A stretch of DNA of 64,000 nucleotides from Odontesthes bonariensis (Eukaryota > Chordata > Actinopteri > Atheriniformes > Atherinopsidae), in contig NC_134516.1 in assembly GCF_027942865.1 (NCBI RefSeq), positions 18,990,822-19,054,821 of the forward strand, read 5' to 3'. Numbering within the stretch: position 1 is the first letter of the stretch; every line of letters begins with the position of its first letter. Position numbers and translations under genes: made by a program. Of this stretch, positions 13,755 to 25,275 are shown piece by piece. The notes beneath the pieces were generated by a model, which saw nothing but the letters and a program-made list of their open reading frames with translations, ran no database searches and was not told the DNA's origin.

Positions 13755-14650
13755 TCAGTAAAAGTTCTCCCCACTACGTGTTGTTGCCACCAGCAGGCTT
13801 TTTCTTTTTAAAGCGCGTGGCTTGCTCAGGTGAAATCTTTGATTTAAACGTTTTATTTTAAAAAACGGACAAGTTATAGTTTCCTTGACAGCAGCACAAA
13901 ATAACACTTTATGCCCACTTTCCCCCCCTTCCAACGTGGACAATATGAAGGAAAAGGGGGGTGTGTGTTGCCATGCAGCCAGGAAGGACAATGCGTTTTA
14001 TAGAAATCTTCTTAAAATTGTCATCAAGTTGTAATTGGCGATTTGAAATAATAATAGTAATCATAACAGCGACAGCATGAAAGTGGGGACGTGGTGATGG
14101 TTAACTCTGCCGCAGTGAAATCTTTATCCCACAGGCCGGAGCGGAGAACCATGGCTACTTAATTAAATTCCAATTAGGACAGCATCAATATGCTGTTTAG
14201 CCGCTGCGCCATTGTGGGTAAATGAGCTCTCAGTCTGCTCTTATCTGGCGCCGCAAAGAGAGGCTGCTCGAGAGGGGGGCTGCAAAAGATAATTTATAGC
14301 TTTTAATTAGTCTTCATTCCGCCCGAACTGCCCGGTGTTCATCACCGGGAGCGGGCTGAATAAAACCCGAGTCAAAAGCGCTGTCACCGGTCCCTGGCAG
14401 GGCCCTTAATCAAAGTGAAGCAGGGGCCGCGCTACACGCCGCGCACGTAATTTCCAAGGTGCTGATAAAGCTTGTTGAATAATAGCGGGGGCCCTCAGAG
14501 ACACCATTTACAGAAATGACTTTATTGACGGCTTAACGTTGGTAATTCATTTTACCTTTCATGTATTGGGAGCCGGATTTGTCGCCGTAATAGGATGATA
14601 AATGCACCGGCGGATCGCAGCCGAGGTTTTTATTGAGTAGCCCAGAGTCG
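13755..14650. promoter_or_regulatory. Candidate conserved non-coding block upstream of en1
   Basis: Between about 14,090 and 14,640 the sequence is GC-balanced and free of visible repeats. It carries several TAATTA/TTAATTAA-type homeobox cores (for example near 14,160 and 14,305) and GATA-like sites, within 2 kb of the en1 ATG. Interpretation as an enhancer is inference from position and composition only. Confidence 0.3.
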
Positions 14651-14808
14651 GGGTGCTTCAGCACACACTCTCACACACGCGCAGCCATGAGGAGCCTCTT
14701 GTTGGAGAGCTGATATAAAAAGCTGGGCTGCATGACAGTGTGTGTGGACTGCACACGAACCGGTTCTTCTGCAGAGGAAGAAAACCCGGTGATATGTTTT
14801 TTTTTAGA

Positions 14809-14835
14809 GGGGGGGGGGGGGGGGGGGGGGGGGGG
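14809..14835 (+). repeat. Poly-G tract (27 G)
   Basis: Uninterrupted run of 27 G residues about 1.9 kb upstream of the en1 start codon. It can form G-quadruplexes and is prone to length error in assembly. Confidence 0.95.
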
Positions 14836-16780
14836 AGACACAGCTGGTTGTTTCCTTCCTGAACGCGCAGCCTCGCGCCAAACAAAAGCAAACGCACATT
14901 TCTTTTCTTTTACTCTTTTTTTTTAAACGTGCCCGCCTGACGCATCTGTTACACCCCAATAATAATATAAAATATTATTTAGACGTCACAGAAAAATACC
15001 CCCCAAATAGTTTAATTATCCAGTTTTCTTCATTCTTTTATCAGTTAAATTCACTGCAAACACCACGTGCGATATTTGAGCCACAGGCAGTAAGATTATT
15101 TTTATTATTTAGTTTATCAAGAAATAAAATCGTATTTTTTTAGCCTCATGAAATAAAACAAGTTTTCACCTCTGATTTTTGTTAAAAAATCCCTGAAATA
15201 AAGACACCGCGTGTAAAACAAGGCCTGCTCGTGCTTTGAAATCCCATAATATTCACTGTAAACATTTGTTTTAATTTCTATAATTGCCCTCAAAAATGTA
15301 ATTGGACAAATTATTAATTATTTTCCCCCCACACGCCAAAAACACTGCAGATATGTATTGTATAACACGCCAGTTAACATAATGTTTGACTGGTTTACGG
15401 ACACTTTGTGGAGCAGAACTCCTCTGTGCTGGCAGGGTATGATATTTAGTCATTTTTCTCACCTTATTTTCCACTTCAAGGTGCTTGTGGTCAGTCCTCA
15501 AATGATCTGGGAGATTAGAAAGAGTCCCAGAGGACATGTAACTGTGTCATACCCAGCTGAAAGTTGTGAAAGTTTGGCCTGAGCTCCTCTCGGGTGTGCA
15601 GCTACTTTCGTGTGCTGCCACCCAGTGGACGAAGCTGGGAAATGCAACGAGCTCCACTTGACGCTTTAAGATGCTGCGGATGTGTTCTGCCAAACAGATG
15701 TGCATTTTACAAAAAGAGGAAGAAAGAAAGGGTCACAATTGTTGAGCAGATGGCATTCTTTGCTGCTAATCAATCAAAAAGTGATGAGCCTCAAACGTTG
15801 AATGTTTAACCTTTTAAAATGTTATCTTTGTTCGTGGCGTGACGAAGCTTTTAGAGTCATTTTAAACATGCGTGACGCAAGATTATAACAAGTTGCATCC
15901 ACAAGAGAACATAGAAAAGGATCAAAAGAAGAAAGATTTTAAGTTGACCTATCGGGGGTTTTATGAGATTGCTCAAGCTGCTTCTCCATGATTAGATCCA
16001 TTTCCAGGGACAGAAAGTAAACACGTAAGATGACTGGAAGGTTCGTAATACACCCAGAAATTTGAAACCTATACCATTTTAAGCTTTAACAGCAGGATTT
16101 TTAAATTAATCTGACTTAATTGTCGGCTTGATTTGGCTGTGAAGAGTCGAAAATGATACCAGACATAAAGATAAAGCCAGAATACTCACTTGAGTTTGAC
16201 TTAGTTTTAGTTTTTATCACATTTTGAATGTTATTCTACATGTGGGCTACACTCCTGACTTGTTGCAATTGAGTGTTTTATGCCAGTTTTGACTCTTTTA
16301 GTGTTTTCCACCCCACAAAACAAACACACTCGCCTTAACCTGCACATTGAAGACCACCTTTGTGCCCCTAAAAACAAATGAAATCATTTTAGGTTTAGAA
16401 GTTTTACTTCTCAGCCACCATCCCTTTCAAAATATACACAAACTGGGTAAAACTGATGAGATTCAGGTTCTTTTAAATCAGTCATGTTACTTTGGCGCCA
16501 TCTAGTGGCGCTGATATGTAAGGGTTGTTTTCACCGTCTAATTTCAGAAAGGTTAAAAACTGCTTTTTTTCACTGGAATCTAATTCTATTCAGTACATTA
16601 ATCAAGTAATGATGCAGTTTTGAGTCCTACTTCACTACTTCTCAGAAGGAAATATAGATATTTAATTTATTTGACAGCTATAGTTAAGTTTATGTTACAA
16701 ATTGAGATTTTATTTTTAAAATAAGTCATATTTACAGTGAGAGTTGTACAGTTTTTAACATTATCGTCAGAAATACTCAG
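14836..16780. other. Intergenic DNA, no gene seen
   Basis: AT-rich flank without recognised repeats or domains. Short open frames near 15,270-15,810 look random. Confidence 0.45.
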
Positions 16781-16782
16781 GA

Positions 16783-16990
16783 TTATGGGAATACTCGAAC
16801 CCCTCCACATCTGGTCTCCTCGCTTTGGAGGTTTTTGGGCCCATCCACCCAGGAGGAGGCAGACCCATCTGACCTGGGAACGCCTCGGGATCCCACAGCT
16901 GGGGTGAGGGATGTCTGGGTTTCCCTCCTGGACCTGTTGGGATAAACAGATGAAAGTGGATAGATATACGTCCAGGTAGCTTTTGTCACA
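16783..16990 (-). repeat. LINE 3'-end relic
   Basis: About 200 bp resembling a tail seen repeatedly in fish LINE-type elements, with the GGAACGCCTCGGGATCC and GGATGTCTGGGTTTCCCTCCTGGACCTG-like blocks. No intact frame remains. Confidence 0.45.
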
Positions 16991-19090
16991 ATTTTTGGAG
17001 AATTACTGAAAACACCTGAGGCGGAGGCTCCAGCTCTGATAAAGGTGAAGCTGCACCTCTTGCTGAGCTGGTGTATTTAAATGGCCACTTTACAAATGAT
17101 CCGCTTGCAGTACATTGCAGGATTGTGGATTTGTCGTGCATTCAAAACAGTTTTTGGTTTTATTATAATTGTAAGTTGCAGTTAAATGTTCAATCTTATT
17201 ATAGGTTTAGTTTATATTGTGGCATTTATAAACAAGTTCAAATCCAACTTATTTAAATCAAACTGAAATTTGAATCAGTTTAGTTCATTCTGATTCAATT
17301 TGAATGAACACTTAATTGTATTTTGTTATCACAGCACAGTATTATCTGACTAACAGACCCCGCTCATGCTCACTCATTGACATCGTGAATGTAGTGGGCT
17401 GCTCGACAGATGAAAATCCCTGTTGTCGCAGAATTTTATGATAAAACTCGTGATTTGTTCTCAGGAAAGTTTGGGAATCAAAGAGCAAAAACGGTCCCAA
17501 CCAGGAGAGTTTTACCTGCCTTTTTAATAGAATCATATAATGTTGATATGCACCATTTTACAGAATACGGTATTATACTGTTAAAGGGTTAATATTATAG
17601 GGAAAAACACCTTTTTCTGTTATTGGGAGCATCAAAAAACTCTCCCCTCTGTTTGAAAGCTCCTCGTTTAACGAGCCGTTCTGATTTTCAAAATGATGTC
17701 ACTCCTCCAATTTACTCCACCTCCTCTGCTACGCCTCGACCTCTGGCATCCACCCCCAAGCCCGATGAAGCCGGTGTCAGCAGGGTGAGGAGCATGCATC
17801 TCAGCCTCAGAGGGTATCAGAGGTCAAATAAGCCAGCTGTGCTCACACCAACAGGTGTTTTGACCAAAGCCTGCCTCATACATCTCAATAAGAAAGGATA
17901 TCATGAGTCTCCTTTAAAATGGATTACAGAAGATCACATCTGCATGAATCTCACTTTAGTAAGTTGTGATTAAATACTGAGGAAATGGAACTAAACGGAT
18001 AGATTAAATGTATATGTATGTGTTAAGATGGCTGCACTTCTCTGCTCGTCCACCAGATGTCAGACAGCAGCTGTTTCACCACAGAAGGAGGTTCCAACCT
18101 AAAAAACAGTATTAATCAGTAAAGACTGATGACACACGAACACTATGACCAGGTTTTCTTTGCGGTTACTCATTGACATTTCTCCACCTTCATAAAAAAA
18201 AAACTAAAACCAATAAAACCACAAAATTTCAAATAAAACGTCAAGATGAATAACTTCTGTTGGTTTGAAATGTCAGAGTTACAAGTCAAACTGTCAGAGA
18301 GACCCGAACCTAAGAAACGAGGCTGTAAAAGCAGCAATAAATGACTAAAAGCGAACAATGATTGATCAAAGAATACCAACTATCCGGTTACTGAGTTTAA
18401 ATCCAGTTGGATTATAAAATTGATGCCGGCTGTCACCTGCGCCGCCAGTTTGAGATTTAAGTAGATTAATGTTGTGACGAGTCAAACGTTTCAGAGATTG
18501 AACAAATAAGTATTAAGAGTTTTCCGTTAAGTACCATCATATATTGAAATGCCAGCAATGTACAGGGGACATGTTTGCATACTGAACAGTGATTAATATT
18601 CTCCGGCTTTCTTCCGTCTCTTCCTTTTGTCCCTTTCTGTCTGTATCTCTCTCCAAGGTCCAGGCTCTCTCCAGTAATAATACATGAACGGCTCCTCTTC
18701 CTCATCCATTAATCAGGAGAGAGGCCGAGGTAACGCAGGGCTGATCTTTGGCCCTCACACACACACACACACACACACCTTATCAGTAATAATTGAAGGG
18801 ATATGAATGCAGATGAATAATTAAGCTTTGGGGGATCTCTTTAGAGTCCTAATGAGAGGTGAGGACAGATTGCTCCTTAGTCTTATTGCGTCTTGCTGAG
18901 AAGTTTGGGGAAGCTTAAGGTGATGATTAATGGGCTCCATCCGGTAATTGGCAAATTAAATCGATGCAGGCGGACTGAGCCGTTTGCTGCTGCACAATGC
19001 AGATGTGATGTAGAGATCTCAGAGGCAAAGTCAGGCCAGACTGAAATGTCTCAGCAACTGTTGGCCGCATTGTTCAGACGTTTGTGACTG
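16991..19090. other. Intergenic DNA, no gene seen
   Basis: AT-rich with a (CA)n microsatellite at 18,756-18,778. Nothing resembling an exon or a known repeat was recognised apart from that tract. Confidence 0.45.
18756..18778. repeat. (CA)n microsatellite
   Basis: About 11 CA units. Confidence 0.9.
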
Positions 19091-19250
19091 TGGTGACCCT
19101 AAATTTCTCGTAGGCAAGGCCATTCAAACAAAGAGACATTAAAACGGTAGAAATAAAAAGCAAATGTAAAATGTAAACAAAAAAGAAAGAACTAAGAAAA
19201 ATAGATAAAATGTGATTAAGTTTAGAAACTCAAGCTTCAGATTTGGAGCT

Positions 19251-20827
19251 TTATTCAAACGCAGCTGAAAATAGGTGTGTCTTCAATCCACTGAGTGTTT
19301 CAGCTGATCTGAGGCTTTCTGGGAGTTTGTTCCAGACATGTGGAGCATAGAAGCTGAATGCAGCTCCTCCATGTCTGGTTCTGACTCTGGGAACTGATAG
19401 AAGACCGGATCCAGATGACCTGAGGGGTCTGGAAGGTTCATACTGGGTCAGGAAGTCACCGATGTATTCTGGTCCTGGACCATTCAGAGCTTTATAGAGC
19501 AGCATCAGAGCAGCATCAGAGCTTTATAGAGCAGCATCAGAGCTTTATAGAGCAGCATCAGAGCTTTAAAGACCAGCACCAGAACTTTATAGAGCAGCAT
19601 CAGAACTTTATAGAGCAGCATCAGAGCTTTATAGAGCAGCATCAGAGCTTCAAAGACCAGCATCAGAGCTTTATAGAGCAGCATCAGAGCTTTATAGAGC
19701 AGCATCAGAGCTTTATAGAGCAGCATCAGAGCTTTAAAGACCAGCATCAGAACTTTATAGAGCAGCATCAGAGCTTTAAAGAGCAGCATCAGAGCTTTAA
19801 AGACCAGCATCAGAACTTTATAGAGCAGCATCAGAGCTTTAAAGACCAGCATCAGAGCTTTAAAGAGCAGCATCAGAGCTTTATAGAGCAGCATCAGAGC
19901 TTTATAGACCAGCATCAGAGCTTTAAAGACCAGCATCAGAACTTTATAGAGCAGCATCAGAGCTTTAAAGACCAGCATCAGAGCTTTAAAGAGCAGCATC
20001 AGAGCTTTATAGAGCAGCATCAGAGCTTTATAGAGCAGCATCAGAGCTTTATAGACCAGCATCAGAGCTTTATAGACCAGCATCAGAGCTTTATAGAGCA
20101 GCATCAGAGCTTTATAGAGCAGCATCAGAGCTTTATAGACCAGCATCAGAGCTTTATAGAGCAGCATCAGAGCTTTATAGAGCAGCATCAGAGCTTTATA
20201 GACCAGCATCAGAGCTTTAAAGAGCAGCATCAGAGCTTTATAGACCAGCATCAGAACTTTATAGAGCAGCATCAGAGCTTTATAGAGCAGCATCAGAGCT
20301 TTATAGAGCAGCATCAGAGCTTTATAGACCAGCATCAGAGCTTTAAAGACCAGCATCAGAACTTTATAGAGCAGCATCAGAGCTTTAAAGACCAGCATCA
20401 GAGCTTTATAGAGCAGCATCAGAGCTTTATAGAGCAGCATCAGAGCTTTATAGACCAGCATCAGAGCTTTATAGACCAGCATCAGAGCTTTATAGACCAG
20501 CATCAGAGCTTTATAGACCAGCATCAGAGCTTTATAGAGCAGCATCAGAGCTTTATAGACCAGCATCAGAGCTTTAAAGAGCAGCATCAGAGCTTTATAG
20601 ACCAGCATCAGAACTTTATAGAGCAGCATCAGAGCTTTATAGAGCAGCATCAGAGCTTTATAGACCAGCATCAGAACTTTATAGAGCAGCATCAGAGCTT
20701 TATAGAGCAGCATCAGAGCTTTAAAGTCTGTCCTCTGATGGACAGGCAGCCAGTGTAAAGACCTCAGAGCTGGACTGAGTTGGTCCACATCGTAGCATCG
20801 AGAAACACCGAGTCTTTGTCGATTCAT
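19251..20827 (-). pseudogene. L2/CR1-like LINE ORF2 C-terminal relic expanded by a coding minisatellite
   Basis: On the minus strand the sequence begins with the typical reverse-transcriptase C-terminal segment of L2/CR1-type LINEs (LSPALRSLHWLPVHQR, then DFKALMLLYKAL). After a huge internal expansion it ends with the usual tail (RTRHGGAAFSFYAPHVWNKL, then LKTHLF). The expansion is the 21-bp array annotated separately; it multiplies the LMLLYKA heptad 57 times without a stop. A truncated repeat unit near 19,505 shifts the frame, so the upstream 440-codon frame and the downstream 84-codon frame are not continuous. This is a dead transposon fragment, not a host gene, although the long open frame would fool a gene finder. 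The catalytic RT core and endonuclease are absent. Confidence 0.75.
19486..20727. repeat. 21-bp minisatellite, about 58 copies
   Basis: Tandem unit AGCATCAGAGCTTTATAGAGC (plus strand), about 1.24 kb long. Variants alternate TATAGAGC, TATAGACC, AAAGAGC/ACC and AACTTT, giving ALMLLYK, ALMLVYK, ALMLVFK and VLMLVFK/VYK heptads on the minus strand. Variants recur in blocks, which suggests higher-order duplication. One partial unit at the left end (about 19,505-19,515) breaks the phase. Confidence 0.97.
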
Positions 20828-21117
20828 TGGAGCCGGAGCTGCCGTTATATGAAGATGTTCGGTGGAAGCAGATGTGTGTCTTGATGCATCATCTGTGTTG
20901 TGCAGTCATTTGCTGATGACAAATTAAAAAGTGTCGATTAGGATTTAAATGTCTCACTAAATATTGGATGCATTTTGTAAAGATATCCATAAAAGCTGCT
21001 AATGAAAGTGATCCTCCAGCACCTCCCTGAGACTTTAAGGTTTGCACAAGTTCTTTTTCTCTGTGGTAGATTTCATCTTTCTTCAAAGGTCTGGACTCAT
21101 CAATGATTTAAACTGGG

Positions 21118-21275
21118 CAGCGCTTCCTCTCCCAAAGGTGCAGCAGCTGGTCTCCTTGGTTCCCAGATGTTTGCAGATGTTGTGAAAAGAAGAGGGGACG
21201 CTTCACAGTGGAAACCATGGACCTGTCACAGCTTTTTTTGAGGGATGTTCCCGCCATTAAATGGAAAAATTGGTG
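21118..21275 (+). repeat. Fragment of fish interspersed repeat family A
   Basis: Shares a block with copies at 24.3-25.3 kb and 40.5-41.0 kb, including CTCAGTTCCCAGATGTTTAC-like and AAAGAAGAGGGGACGC-like stretches and CATGGACCTGTC. Only the inner part remains. Confidence 0.7.
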
Positions 21276-21489
21276 TCTACTGGTCCACATGTGCACCAGT
21301 AAGACCGATAGAAAGGATTCAGGTTGTTTTGCTAACACATTTTGCTCTAAATACTTTGATAATCTCCTGATTCCATCCGTCCTTTAATCCTTTAACAGTA
21401 TCTTACCTACTTTCCTGCTCATGGTGGTGTCCTCCTCGTCTGTAGAGCAGATGCTCAGTATTGGTCCAGGTTATCCCAAAGCTCCAAAG

Positions 21490-22138
21490 ATGTCTCGTAT
21501 CCGTTCATAAATCAAATCAAATCAAGTTTATTTGTAGCACATTTCATGTACAAAACAATTCAAAGTGCTTCACATAAAATAAAAGCATTGCAGCAGGGAG
21601 TGGAAGAAGCATTAAAATACATAAAAGAATATAAAGAGAAACAAATAAAATAATTTAAATTAATTTAAAAACATGCAACAGTCAAGATAAGTTAAAAGAT
21701 AGCATGCAGATTTCATGCATAGACACATGAGAACAGAAATGTTTTTAACCTGGATTTAAAAATGTCTCCATTTGGTGAAAGTTTAATCTCCACTGGCAGT
21801 TTGTTCCACTTGTTTGCAGCATAACAGCTAAATGCTGCTTCTCCATGTTTAGTCTGGACTCTGGACTGGACCAGCTGACCTGAGTCCTTGGATCTAAGAG
21901 CTCTGCTGGGTTTATATTCTCTGAACATATCACAGATGTAAACCATCAGCAGGCTTTTAAAATCTATTCTGTGACTGACTGGAAGCCAGAGTAAAGATTT
22001 TAAAACTGCTGTGATGTGTTCAGATCTCTTAGTCCGGGTTAAAACTCTAGCAGCAGCGTTCTGGATGAGCTGCAGATGTTTAATGCTCTTTTTAAACACT
22101 TTTGGCATTGAGATGTGTTTTTTCTTCCATTTTTCCAT
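21490..22138 (-). mobile_element. L2/CR1-like LINE 3' fragment
   Basis: Minus-strand frame of 141 codons with the LINE RT C-terminal signature (LQLIQNAAARVLTRTKR, LWLPVSHRIDFK, KHGEAAFSCYAANKWNKLP). It is followed by a 3' UTR that ends in the AAATCAAATCAAATC-type sequence typical of fish L2 tails (plus-strand 21,505-21,530). 5'-truncated, as usual for LINEs. It is a different subfamily from the copy at 19.3-20.8 kb, since many residues differ. Confidence 0.8.
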
Positions 22139-22311
22139 TCATTTTTGAAGATATTTTATATTCTATGCCTACAATTCAAAGGTGCCAGTAGCTCTGAATA
22201 GAAACCATAGACCCCAACATCTCCTGAAAATGTTATTTTAATGTTTCTTCCCGCCTCCTTTAAAGCTGCGGCCTGAGGCAGGCGGTGTATTGACGAATCG
22301 AGCAATGGCTG

Positions 22312-22358
<47 letters not shown>

Positions 22359-24270
22359 TTCATCAGCCATGCTGCTTGAGGCCAATCTAACCTTTCAGTC
22401 GACTCTCTAAGGATCTCCTCTCATCTGGCGTCCCTTAGCCTGTCACTGTCATCAGCCAGAGGAGAGATAAACCATACAGTCCTTATTGGCTTTCTTACAA
22501 TAAAAAACACCTGCTTTTATGGCTTCTTTGACCTTTTATCCACAATATGGAGAAATGACAGACTGCTTGACGTGGGATGCCAAAGTCCTCCCAAGATACA
22601 CAGAGATGAATTCATGAAATCTTTGATTTGTAGTATTTTTTAGTGTCATTCACAGGCCGCTGCTGACGCCGCTAACGCTAACATGCTGATATGTTTTTAA
22701 CGGGTGTGGATGCTCATCAAGTGCTAACCTGCCAACATTTACTCATGATGGCAGGTTAGCTTTGCTAGTATTTGGTCATCAATTAAGCTGCTGGATGAGG
22801 TCAAATATGGAGCTGAAGACAAAGTAAAGGACCAGAAACCTAAAGAAGGAAAATGAGCGTTATTTCACAGAGGAATTAGTCATGTGAAGAGCTTTGGACT
22901 GAACAGGAGGCTGCCAGTGATGACAGGCTGAGGAAGGAGGCCGGACATAGATGATGACGACATAAATGTGGGAGAGAAATTCAGCAGGGAGAGGCAGAAG
23001 ATGATGGCTGACAGGATGGAGAGAAATTGATCTCCTTTAGCCTCTCATTATGTTTCAGCTCTGAGAACAACACAGAGATGTGTTTCCGACAGTTATGCCA
23101 TTTGAAAATCAAATGTCCTCACAGAGATATAGAAACAACGGTCACGGCAAATGCATTTTAGCTGCGTTTGAGAAAGATTTGATAAATTAGAGGAAGCTGG
23201 TACAGAAAATGGATGAACTAGGCTTTTATAAGCGCTTTTAAGGCCTGCAATCAGGATCAGATTCACATCTGGGTCAGGCTTTCTTTTCCCTTACTTTAGC
23301 AACAAAGCAAGAAGAACATTTCTGTATAACATTCCAAAATAACTTTTTGTTTTAATATGTCCTGATACGTAACACTTTGGGCAAGATTCTGTCTCAGCCA
23401 AAGCAACAACTTTAAATCGGATATATGACATCGTGCTGTAGTGGTAACAGCAGAGATGTAGCGTTTCTTCATGGCTTTAATGTCACTTCAGCTTATTTTC
23501 CTTATGCTTAAGGGGGTGCTACATGACAAAGTCCATAAAGGAGTAACTTTTATCACCGTTATTTTCTTAACTAATAGAATAGATCAAATGTCTGACATCT
23601 AATAACCATATTTAAAAATATATATATATATATATCCACACTTAAGCAGCAGAAAACAGGTCATTTTCTTCCAGAAACAACTCATCAGTTGCTTTAATTG
23701 TTGCTGTTTATTTCCAGCTGATGGACTTCAGGGTTTTAACAAACATGCACCTTTATTATTCTGTTCATTTTAATGATACGATCTCTGAAAAGCTCTTTCT
23801 CATGCGGCTGCTTGAATGTAACAGAGGTTAAAAGATGCATAAGGTCACTGACACACTGTGGAATAAAGCAGCCTCCAGAGTGGATAAACATGCTGCTATG
23901 AGCAGGATCTGACAGAGGAAGCTACATGCGTGTTGGGTTCATAACAGCACACATTTGTAAAATAAGCACGGCCCTGCAGCCGTTTGCCTTTGTCGCCTTT
24001 ATTTTCTGTCTTATTAACCTCGATTTTAGAAAAAAAAACAAAAAACAACCTTCATCTTCTTTGTCTTCTCTGCTCCTTGGCTCCGTTTCCCCTCCGTTTC
24101 CCCCCGGTCCTCCTTATTTGGACGATTAAAGCTCAGAGTAGATTCCCGAAGTGCCGAGTGACAGACAGAGTGAGTCAGCGTTTGGCCAAATCATTGTACA
24201 GCATATGAGTCGTAATACTGAGCAATAATTCCACTGAAGCACAGCATCTCAGGGTCGGTCTTCGCCTTAC
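22139..24270. other. Intergenic DNA, no gene seen
   Basis: Holds the (GT)n tract at 22,314-22,357 and a short (TA)n run at about 23,617-23,635. Otherwise no recognised exon or repeat. Confidence 0.45.
22314..22357. repeat. (GT)n microsatellite
   Basis: About 22 GT units. Confidence 0.95.
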
Positions 24271-24277
24271 TTGCAAA

Positions 24278-25275
24278 GTTAAAGTTATGCTGTGTAAAAT
24301 GTTAATAAATACAGAAAGCAAAGATTTGCAGATCACAGCGACTCATATTTTATTCCACTGCAGAACAAAGAAAACGTGTCAAATGTTGAACATTACTTTC
24401 ACTACATCGTGAAAAATATCAGCTCATCTTGAGTTTGATGGCAGCAACACGTCAGCTCCATGTTTCCCACTGTGCAGCATCCCCTCGTCTTTTAACAACA
24501 TCTGGGAACATCTGGAACTGAGGAGACCAGCTGATGGACCTTTGTTGTCCCATTCTTGTCTGATGGAGGATTCTGGATCTTCTTTGTTGTATTTTAAGTG
24601 TTTTCAGGTGGTGAAACATCTGGACTGCAGGCAGGTCAGTCCAGCAGCTGGACTCTTCCACCATGAAGCCGTGCTGCTGGAATAGATGCAGGATGTGGTT
24701 TAACTTTGTCCTGCTGAAATATGCAAGGCCTTCCCTGAAGAAGGAAGGGAGCAGATGTTGCTCTAAAACCTGTTTATATCTTTCAGCATTGATGGAGCCT
24801 TTCCAGATGTGCAGCCCCCCCCCCCAACACCATCAGAGATGCAGGCTTTGAACTGAGAGCTGATAACAAGCTGGATGGTCCCTCTCCTCTTTAGTCTGGA
24901 GGACGCAGCGTCAGATTCTGATCCATCTGACCACAGAACAGTTTTCCTCTTTGTCGTTTCTGGGTTTCTGGATCATGTTCACATGTGGCTTCTTCTCTGC
25001 CTGATGGAGCTCTAACGTGCATCTGTGGATGTTACGGTGAGCTGTGTTCACAGACCATGATTCCTGGAAGTGTTCCTGAGTCCATGCAGTGGTTTCCAGG
25101 ACAGAATCAGAGACTCTGCCTCTCTAAGGTGCTCTTTTTATACCCAATCATGTCACTGACCTGTTGCTAATTAACTTAATTAGTTGCCACATGTTCCTCC
25201 AGCTGTTTCCTCTTAGTTCTACTTCCTTTTCCAGCCTTTTGTTGCTCCTGTCCCAACTTTTCGGCGTTGACACCT
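24278..25275 (-). mobile_element. Near full-length copy of fish interspersed repeat family A
   Basis: About 1 kb with no coding capacity. Reverse-complement segments recur at 36.64-36.82 and 40.46-40.98 kb and a fragment at 21.1 kb. Recognisable blocks include the GTGAAACATCTGGACTGCAG stretch, the CTCTAAGGTGCTCTTTTTAT stretch and the AGGAAACAGCTGGAGGAAC (reverse) stretch. The GTTGGGACAGGAGCAACAAA-type end is common in fish genomes. Class not settled; non-autonomous DNA transposon is my guess. Confidence 0.6.

Noticed and set aside
19486-20727. CRISPR-like array
   Set aside because: No unique spacers; the 21-bp units are directly adjacent. Eukaryotic minisatellite.
19505-20827. 440-codon open frame as a host protein gene
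   Set aside because: It is a LINE fragment inflated by a 21-bp tandem repeat; no complexity outside the LINE-derived 36-residue start.
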